From JAJFFW01 sp965263375 (GTDB taxonomy: Bacteria; Pseudomonadota; Alphaproteobacteria; Caulobacterales; Parvularculaceae), in the NCBI GenBank assembly GCA_965263375.1, contig OZ253669.1:2666001-2730000 (forward strand): a stretch of 64,000 nucleotides of DNA. Direction: 5' to 3'. How positions within the stretch are numbered: the first letter of the stretch is position 1; each line of letters begins with the position of its first letter. Shown here in pieces: positions 58,079-64,000 of this stretch. The notes under the pieces are model-generated. The model saw only the letters and a list, made by a program, of their open reading frames with translations, ran no database searches and had not been told where the DNA came from. Position numbers and translations under genes: made by a program.

Positions 58079-58858
58079 ATGAAAAAGCTTGTTTTTTCAA
58101 CACTTTTACTCGCGTTTGGAGCTAACCTGGCCGCCTGCCAAACCACAGCGCTTGATAGTGCCGGGCCCACGGCTAGTACTGGCGATTCACAAAGCGGCGC
58201 GCTAACGGACAAAGAAAAAGACGCCTTCACAACGCTTACAGGATATGAATATCCATCCGAGATCGACGGCATGTTGGACTTTTGCGAGAAAAACTTGCCA
58301 CCCGCTGTCGTGAAAACCGTACCAGTGAAAGGATATACCGATGAGACGTGCAACAACATAAATTGTGCGCTGCGCGCCCTCTCCGAAGGTTATCAATTCG
58401 TTGAGTTTAAGAATCACTATATCGATAGAAGAAGTAAAGTAAAAATTCGATCACAAACTAAGTATCGAGTTTCATTCGCACAAACCTCTTCCCCTAAATG
58501 TAACTTTTGGCTCGAATTTATTGAGAACACCGAAGAGCGATATCGAGCTTCATTTGAACGGTACGTTCCGCCGGGTATGTGCGCAGTAGTCGTTGAAATT
58601 CCTTCTTACACGGCTAAATATAAAATCCAGAGAACCTCAGCTAAGCGAATAAGTGTCCCAAATTTTTCTTTCAATCTTGATGGGGAAGAAGTCATTGATT
58701 TGAATAACAATGAAGTTATCGGATCAAGAAAAGCAGCATACTTTAAAAAAGATGGTGAGGCCTACAAAGCAAGTCTGCACTGCGGTCTAGTCGACAGCTC
58801 TCTATCTCTTAAGGTGATCCCGCCGATTAAAAATCAACCTAATCTTTTATCCGAATAA
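58079..58858 (+). CDS. Unrecognised AT-rich lipoprotein
   Basis: A 259-residue protein with a lipoprotein signal (MKKLVFSTLLLAFGANLAAC). The mature part has eight or so Cys residues, Lys/Arg-rich stretches, and no known domain. Codon use is AT-rich compared with the neighbours, especially after residue 110, which suggests gain by transfer. It is preceded by three tandem 20-bp repeats, and its last 20 bases overlap the convergent DUF2141 gene. Role unknown. Confidence 0.6.
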   Translation: MKKLVFSTLLLAFGANLAACQTTALDSAGPTASTGDSQSGALTDKEKDAFTTLTGYEYPSEIDGMLDFCEKNLPPAVVKTVPVKGYTDETCNNINCALRALSEGYQFVEFKNHYIDRRSKVKIRSQTKYRVSFAQTSSPKCNFWLEFIENTEERYRASFERYVPPGMCAVVVEIPSYTAKYKIQRTSAKRISVPNFSFNLDGEEVIDLNNNEVIGSRKAAYFKKDGEAYKASLHCGLVDSSLSLKVIPPIKNQPNLLSE

Positions 58859-59378
58859 CGATCACATCGCCGGGAACGACATTCACCTTGGTGCGCTTAA
58901 ATTTCGGCTTACGCAGTTTGGGGCGCACGCCGTTTGAAAACGCAAAAGGTTCTTTAGGGCGACCAATAAAACTGCGGTTTAATTTGCGGTCGCCGTTCTC
59001 ATCGTAATACGCGACAAAAGCATATTCCCCCTCAGGCAGCGGGCCGAGGGATAAGACCGCCTCCCCGCGTTCATTAACCGGCGCGGTGGACTTTAAAAAC
59101 GGCTTTTCTAAGAAATTTTCTTTGCTGTCATAGACGGTAAGGCGTACATGGCCGCGCTCGTCATTTTCGTCTTGTTTTTCAATAGGCGCGAAGGGCGTTT
59201 GCACCGACAGCACGACCCCTTTTGGGTCGGTTACAGCCTGCGCTGAAATATCTTGGCGGTCCGCCGCATTTGCGCCAGCGCTTAAGCTAAGCAGTAATAC
59301 CGTCGCCCCCAATGTGCGCTTCCAGTGCGGAAGGCAAACGGGGCTTTGTTCTTTTATTCGCGCGCGAAAATTCATCAT
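58839..59378 (-). CDS. DUF2141 domain secreted protein
   Basis: About 179 residues with a signal peptide (RTLGATVLLLSLSAGANA). The DUF2141 pattern is clear: YAFVAYYDENGDRKLNRSFI, then GRPKEPFAFSNG. The family is periplasmic or secreted with unknown function. Two ATGs open the frame (59378 and 59375). It converges with the lipoprotein gene, overlapping by 20 bp at the 3' ends. Confidence 0.78.
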   Translation of the reverse strand: MMNFRARIKEQSPVCLPHWKRTLGATVLLLSLSAGANAADRQDISAQAVTDPKGVVLSVQTPFAPIEKQDENDERGHVRLTVYDSKENFLEKPFLKSTAPVNERGEAVLSLGPLPEGEYAFVAYYDENGDRKLNRSFIGRPKEPFAFSNGVRPKLRKPKFKRTKVNVVPGDVIVIRIKD

Positions 59379-59598
59379 GGCGCAAAACCCTTCTTATTGG
59401 CGCCCAATCATGGCGCTGAAGCCCTCCCCCGACTTCATTTTATTTTGGCTCTCAGCGCCTAAAAACAATCAAAAACAGAACGCGACAAGGGCAAAATGCG
59501 ATGCAAAACGGATATCTAACGGAATGGTGATGCGTCGTGGCCGGCAAGCCACAACAATCGCATCTGGCCGCCCCAGATGACACACAAAAGGGATAAGG

Positions 59599-60585
59599 TT
59601 AACGCAATCCTAAAATTATGCGGTCCGGCGGTTTATGGCCGTCAGAGAACATTTTTATGTTGATCATCATCCGCTCCCCCATCTCGATCCGGCTCTCTTG
59701 GGTGGCTGAGGCCATATGGGGCAGTAAAACAACATTCGGGGCAGACATTAGCTTGTCGCTGGGCTTATGGTCTTTTTCAAAGACATCAAGCCCCGCACCG
59801 GCGATTTTCCCCTCATCGATCAGGTCCGTCATCGCTTGCTCGTCAATAATTTCACCCCTTGAGACGTTGACGATATAGGCGTGGGGCTGAAGCAGCGCTA
59901 ATCGGCGACGAGACAGCAAATGATATGTCGCCGGGGTGTGCGGACAGTTCACTGAGATAATGTCCACATGGGCGAGCATTTGATCAAGGCTCTCCCAATA
60001 GGTCGCCTCAAGCTCTTCAGCGATATGGGGATTAATCCGGCTGCGATTATGGTAATGTATCGATAATCCAAAGGCGCGCGCGCGCCGTGCAATCGCTTGG
60101 CCCACCCGGCCAAGCCCAATTACGCCAAGCTTTTTACCGCCGACGCGATGCCCCAGCATCCAAGTTGGGGACCATCCGGTAAACTTCCCCGCTTCAATGG
60201 CTTTTACGCCCTCAACCAAGCGGCGCGGCACTGCAAGCATCAGCGCCATCGCCATATCCGCAGCATCTTCGGTAAGAACGGATGGTGTGTTTGTGACCGT
60301 CACGCCGCGCTCAGTCGCGGCGGCGACATCGATATGATCGATGCCGGCGCCAAAGTTGGCGACAAGCCGCAATCGATCGCCTGCTTGTGCAAAAAAAGCT
60401 TCGTCCAATCGATCGGCCAGATTTGAGGCTAAAACATCAGTTTCACGCGCCATGGCTAAAAGCGCTTCCGGCGTTGGCGGCGTGTCAGATAAATACAGCT
60501 GGGTGTCAAACAGATCAGCGAGACGTTTTTCAACAACGTCCGGCAGCTTTGCTGTCAAAGTAACCTTGATCTTATCCGAGCCCAT
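59599..60585 (-). CDS. D-2-hydroxyacid dehydrogenase (glyoxylate/hydroxypyruvate reductase type)
   Basis: About 328 residues. The NAD-binding loop GVIGLGRVGQAIARRA is in the second domain. VNVSRGEIIDEQAM gives the catalytic Arg, and VVLLPHMASATQESR the catalytic His. ANFGAGIDHIDVAAA is a family motif. It likely reduces glyoxylate or hydroxypyruvate; exact substrate is not certain. It is a single gene with no close partner. Confidence 0.88.
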   Translation of the reverse strand: MGSDKIKVTLTAKLPDVVEKRLADLFDTQLYLSDTPPTPEALLAMARETDVLASNLADRLDEAFFAQAGDRLRLVANFGAGIDHIDVAAATERGVTVTNTPSVLTEDAADMAMALMLAVPRRLVEGVKAIEAGKFTGWSPTWMLGHRVGGKKLGVIGLGRVGQAIARRARAFGLSIHYHNRSRINPHIAEELEATYWESLDQMLAHVDIISVNCPHTPATYHLLSRRRLALLQPHAYIVNVSRGEIIDEQAMTDLIDEGKIAGAGLDVFEKDHKPSDKLMSAPNVVLLPHMASATQESRIEMGERMMINIKMFSDGHKPPDRIILGLR

Positions 60586-60794
60586 AAAAGTCGTTATTCC
60601 TGTATATTATTTAGTATCTCACTGACCGACATTTTTTCCAGCCCTAAGTTTATTTTGGACCTTCACTCAGATTAGCAAAGGTGCTTTGCGCCTGATTAAC
60701 GGCGAAGACAAACATACTTTACTTTGTATTAACGCGTGTTTGCGATTGAAAGGGTTTGTTAATCCTCGCCGCATGGGTTCGTCGAGTCTATCGC

Positions 60795-61346
60795 ATGAAA
60801 ATTCGCAACTTTATTTTATCCAGCCTTACATTTTTCACGTCCCTGATGTCTTTTCACGCGGCGGCGGAGACGCCTACAAATATTGACCATTCTTCATTGC
60901 GGCTGCGCACTGACACCCCATCAGGCCTGCCCGTACCGCGCTTTGTCAGCCTAAAAAATAAAAAGACATACTGCCGGTCCGGCCCATCCTTTTCCCACCA
61001 GGTCCGCTACACATTTATTCAAAAAGATGCGCCGGTGTTGGTCATCGCTGAGACCGTTGACCATTGGCGAAAGCTGCGCGATCGTGAGGGTGATGAATGC
61101 TGGGCGCACAAAATGGTCCTAAAAGCCCCGCGAAAGGCTTTTGTAACCAAGCAAGCCGTAATCCGCGTCAAACCGAACTCAACCTCGAAAGTCCGCGCGC
61201 ATCTCGCCCAAAATGCGCTTGTCACCGTGGAAACAACAAAGGACGGCTGGACCCGGGTAAATACCGGCGTGATGAGGGGCTGGATGGAAGATAGCGCCCT
61301 ATGGGGTTTACGAGGAAGCGCTTTACAAAATACCTCCAGCAATTGA
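60795..61346 (+). CDS. SH3-like (bacterial SH3) secreted protein
   Basis: The ATG at 60795 gives about 183 residues with a signal peptide (FILSSLTFFTSLMSFHAAA). Two SH3-like repeats follow: FVSLKNKKTYCRSGPSFSHQ and VIRVKPNSTSKVRAHLAQNA, with GMR-like GWMEDSALWG at the end. The family (COG3807) lies in the periplasm and may bind peptidoglycan or ligands. It precedes fabA on the same strand by about 80 bp. Confidence 0.8.
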   Translation: MKIRNFILSSLTFFTSLMSFHAAAETPTNIDHSSLRLRTDTPSGLPVPRFVSLKNKKTYCRSGPSFSHQVRYTFIQKDAPVLVIAETVDHWRKLRDREGDECWAHKMVLKAPRKAFVTKQAVIRVKPNSTSKVRAHLAQNALVTVETTKDGWTRVNTGVMRGWMEDSALWGLRGSALQNTSSN

Positions 61347-61430
61347 CCTTAAGCACGCGGCCCGCTACGAACACTTGATCGCGTTTTAAACACGGTTAAT
61401 TGCAATAAATTTCGTAACCTTAAGGTGCTT

Positions 61431-61958
61431 ATGGCCAAGCAAGACAGCTTTACCCGCGAACAGTTACTAGAGTGCGGGTATAATGGGCTTAATGGCCCTG
61501 GCACAGCGCAACTGCCTGTCCCCCCGATGTTAATGTTCGACCGTGTCGTTGATATGAGCGATGAAGGCGGCGATTTCGGTAAGGGATATGCGATCGCTGA
61601 ATTGGATATCAACCCTGACTTATGGTTCTTCAGCTGCCACTTTCCTGGCGATCCGGTAATGCCAGGTTGCCTTGGCTTAGATGCTTTATGGCAGCTGGTG
61701 GGATTTTATCTGACATGGAGCGGCCTACCCGGAAAGGGAAGAGCGCTTGGCGCTAAGGAAGTTAAGTTCTCCGGCATGGTCTTCCCAACGGCGAAACTTG
61801 TTCGTTATGAAATAAACATACGCCGGGTAATGAACCGTAGCCTGAAATTAGGCATCGCGGATGGCCGACTAATCTGTGATGGTAAAGAAATCTACCAAGC
61901 AAACGATCTTAGAGTTGGCTTGTTTTCACCAGAACAACTCGCCGGAGAAGCGGTTTAA
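61431..61958 (+). CDS. fabA: 3-hydroxyacyl-ACP dehydratase/isomerase
   Basis: It dehydrates 3-hydroxydecanoyl-ACP and isomerises the product to the cis-3 form, the branch point of unsaturated fatty acid synthesis. His70 in SCHFPGDPVM and Asp84 in CLGLDALWQL are the catalytic pair, at the same numbers as in E. coli. The ATG at 61431 follows AAGGTG. It is followed by fabB after 28 bp and then fabI, so the operon runs in order of the pathway. Confidence 0.95.
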   Translation: MAKQDSFTREQLLECGYNGLNGPGTAQLPVPPMLMFDRVVDMSDEGGDFGKGYAIAELDINPDLWFFSCHFPGDPVMPGCLGLDALWQLVGFYLTWSGLPGKGRALGAKEVKFSGMVFPTAKLVRYEINIRRVMNRSLKLGIADGRLICDGKEIYQANDLRVGLFSPEQLAGEAV

Positions 61959-61986
61959 AACCGCCTCTTAATAATAAAGGATGCTT

Positions 61987-63207
61987 ATGCGACGCGTCGT
62001 AATCACTGGCCTTGGAATTGTCTCCCCGATCGGTGCAAACGCTGAGGAAGTAACCAATTCGCTGAAACACGCGAAATCTGGGATTACTTTCTCGGAGGAC
62101 TTCGCTGAAAAGGGCTTTCGCTGTCAGGTTTGGGCGCGCCCTAAAATAGACATCACAGAAATTCTTGATCGCAAGACACGCCGTTTTATGGGCGAAGGCG
62201 CTTCGTGGAATTACTTTGCGATGCAACAAGCCATTGCCGATGCTGGCCTTGCAGAGGATGAGATCTCTCATCCAAAGACAGGCATAATCATGGGCTCTGG
62301 CGGCCCTTCAACTGAGGCGGTGGTGGCGGCGGCCGATAAAACCCGCGACACGGGCAGCACAAAAAAGATTGGCCCGACACAAGTTCCCAAAGCAATGTCT
62401 TCGACAAACTCGGCGACCCTTGCCGTTCCTTACAAAATCTTAGGCGTCAACTATTCTATTTCCTCAGCATGCGCGACATCGGTTCATTGCCTTGGCGCGG
62501 CAGTTGAGCAAATCCAATTTGGCAAACAAGACATTATGTTCGCTGGCGGCGGCGAGGAACTGCATTGGACGATGTCGAATTTGTTCGATGCCATGGGCGC
62601 CATGAGCACCAAACATAATGACAATGCCCCGACTGCAAGTCGTGCGTATGACGTAACCCGCGACGGATTTGTGATCGCGGGCGGCGCTGGCGTTGTCATC
62701 TTAGAAGAATATGAACGCGCTAAAGCGCGCGGCGCATCGATCTATGGCGAAGTCGTTGGATATGGTGCAAATTCAGACGGCTACGATATGGTCCAACCAT
62801 CTGGCGAAGGCGCTGTGCGGTGCATGCGCATGGCGCTAGAAACTGTTAAACAGCCAATCGATTATATCAACACCCATGGCACCTCTACGCCGATCGGCGA
62901 CATCCGTGAAACCGGCGCCATTCGCGAAGTCTTTGAAGGTGAGATTCCGCCCTTTAGCTCCACAAAGTCATTGACCGGTCACTCGCTCGGCGCGACGGGC
63001 GTGCAAGAAACGATTTATTCTCTATTGATGATGAAAGAGCGTTTCATTTGTGAGTCAGCGCATATTGAGAATTTGGATCCTGAATTTGAAGGCTTGCCAA
63101 TCGTGCGTGAACGGATTGACAACGCCAAGATTGATAGCTTCCTCACCAACTCTTTTGGCTTTGGCGGCACAAATGGCTGCCTCGTCGTAGCCCGCTGCGA
63201 TAACTAA
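61987..63207 (+). CDS. fabB: 3-oxoacyl-ACP synthase I
   Basis: It elongates unsaturated acyl-ACP chains. Cys162 in SACATSVHC is the nucleophile, and the two histidines lie in NTHGTSTPIGD (about 297) and TGHSLGATG (about 332). The 406-residue length fits FabB. The ATG at 61987 has AAAGGA at good spacing; an ATG at 61981 is possible. It works directly after FabA. Confidence 0.95.
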   Translation: MRRVVITGLGIVSPIGANAEEVTNSLKHAKSGITFSEDFAEKGFRCQVWARPKIDITEILDRKTRRFMGEGASWNYFAMQQAIADAGLAEDEISHPKTGIIMGSGGPSTEAVVAAADKTRDTGSTKKIGPTQVPKAMSSTNSATLAVPYKILGVNYSISSACATSVHCLGAAVEQIQFGKQDIMFAGGGEELHWTMSNLFDAMGAMSTKHNDNAPTASRAYDVTRDGFVIAGGAGVVILEEYERAKARGASIYGEVVGYGANSDGYDMVQPSGEGAVRCMRMALETVKQPIDYINTHGTSTPIGDIRETGAIREVFEGEIPPFSSTKSLTGHSLGATGVQETIYSLLMMKERFICESAHIENLDPEFEGLPIVRERIDNAKIDSFLTNSFGFGGTNGCLVVARCDN

Positions 63208-63209
63208 CT

Positions 63210-63395
63210 ATGGCAGATGGAATCGCTTTTTACATTGTCGCCGCGCTTATCTCGCTCGCGGGTCTGTACTGGTTCCGCATGGTTTTAAAAGATTGGTTGT
63301 TACGACAATCACAGAATTTGCGCTGGGGTGTTTACGCCGCTGTATGGCTCGCCTATTTCACGCTAATAATAATGTTACAGCGCGGCGCGGCATAA
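63210..63395 (+). CDS. Small membrane protein between fabB and fabI
   Basis: A 61-residue product starting 2 nt after the fabB stop. Two hydrophobic helices (about 5-24 and 41-57) flank a basic loop, and the end is LQRGAA. No family is recognised. Its tight position in the fatty-acid operon suggests it is real and co-translated with fabB; any effect on the pathway is unknown. Confidence 0.6.
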   Translation: MADGIAFYIVAALISLAGLYWFRMVLKDWLLRQSQNLRWGVYAAVWLAYFTLIIMLQRGAA

Positions 63396-63441
63396 AAAGC
63401 GGCGCCCTTAAGTTTTCCATATACTGACGAAAGGAAACCAC

Positions 63442-64000
63442 ATGAGCGACTTTCCGAGCGGCGATCTGATGAAGGGTAAACGCGGCCTGATCATGGGGGT
63501 CGCCAATAAAAATTCCATCGCGTGGTACATCGCCCAACAATTAAAGGCGCAAGGCGCTGAACTTGCTTTCACTTATGTGAATGAAGCAATGGAGCGGCGG
63601 GTGCGACCCCTTGCGGAAAGCATTGGCGCAGAACTGATTGTTCCTTGCGATGTGACAAGCGATGATGAGATGGATAGCGCCTTTAAAACCATCGCCGACA
63701 CATGGGGTTCTTTAGACTTCCTCGTTCACTCCATCGCTTTTACCGACAAGGCGGCCCTTGAAGGATCGTTTGTTGAAAATACGACCCGTCAAAACTTTAA
63801 AGACACAATGGATATTTCAGCGTTTTCATTCGTTGATTCAGCAAACCGTGCGGCGAAATTGATGCCAGATGGCGGCTCAATGATTACACTTACCTATCTC
63901 GGCAGTGAGCGGACAATTCCGAACTATAACGTAATGGGTGTCGCCAAAGCCGCATTGGAGGCTTCAACACGCTATATCGCCCGCGACCTTGGCCCACGTA
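63442..64000 (+). CDS. fabI: Enoyl-ACP reductase, partial (cut by window edge)
   Basis: The first 186 codons of FabI, which performs the last reduction in each fatty acid elongation cycle using NADH. AAAGGA precedes the ATG at 63442. GVANKNSIAWYIAQQ is the nucleotide-binding stretch, LVHSIAF the later motif, and PNYNVMGVAKAALE carries the catalytic Tyr/Lys pair. The C-terminus lies beyond the window. Confidence 0.94.
   Translation, partial: MSDFPSGDLMKGKRGLIMGVANKNSIAWYIAQQLKAQGAELAFTYVNEAMERRVRPLAESIGAELIVPCDVTSDDEMDSAFKTIADTWGSLDFLVHSIAFTDKAALEGSFVENTTRQNFKDTMDISAFSFVDSANRAAKLMPDGGSMITLTYLGSERTIPNYNVMGVAKAALEASTRYIARDLGPR

Overview
The window is chromosomal DNA from an alphaproteobacterium. 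The evidence is a MipZ division-site ATPase, a fabA-fabB-fabI run, a biotin pyruvate carboxylase, an NDUFA9-like epimerase, a DUF3126 gene near cysE, a 16S-tRNA-Ile-tRNA-Ala-23S-5S operon, and a 23S rRNA with an enlarged helix 9. Base composition is moderate (roughly 50% GC by eye) and strands alternate often. I cannot place it below class; Caulobacterales/Parvularculales-like orders would fit.

Layout. 1-7.7 kb: a membrane-protein fragment cut by the window edge, hemC, a membrane J-domain protein, a membrane protein of unknown role, class I ribonucleotide reductase alpha chain behind a NrdR box, a decayed small gene and an NDUFA9-like protein. 7.9-10.2 kb: a CAU tRNA, a complete IS3-family element and a broken gene. 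10.3-13.4 kb: manC and galE (GDP-mannose and UDP-galactose supply) and two unknown genes that meet tail to tail. 13.6-19.7 kb: the rRNA operon on the minus strand, with terminator, boxA and promoter visible and two inserts in the 23S gene. 20-31.6 kb: mostly housekeeping and envelope genes (GT87, patatin, CBS, rhomboid, tandem PilZ, a GYF/Cas2-like fusion, PhoH, DUF3126, cysE, Nudix, queF).

31.9-44.2 kb looks like an accessory block starting at tRNA-Phe: an IS3 remnant, an alpha/beta hydrolase, an STN-TonB-dependent receptor with a divergent ECF sigma factor and FecR anti-sigma factor, a winged-helix regulator, a fused 5-oxoprolinase/hydantoinase, an acyl-CoA ligase scrap, and a BigR-like persulfide-sensing regulator with a rhodanese. 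I infer that the receptor, hydrolase and oxoprolinase could take up and open a cyclic amide, under surface signalling.

44.2-64 kb returns to core genes: ytoQ, a short malic enzyme, pyruvate carboxylase, mipZ, a PapD-like protein, a SPOR lipoprotein, panC, an IS30 scrap, dut, a MoeB/ThiF enzyme, 3-hydroxybutyrate dehydrogenase, YceI, an AT-rich lipoprotein behind a 3 x 20 bp repeat, a D-2-hydroxyacid dehydrogenase, an SH3 protein, and fabA-fabB-small membrane protein-fabI running off the right edge.
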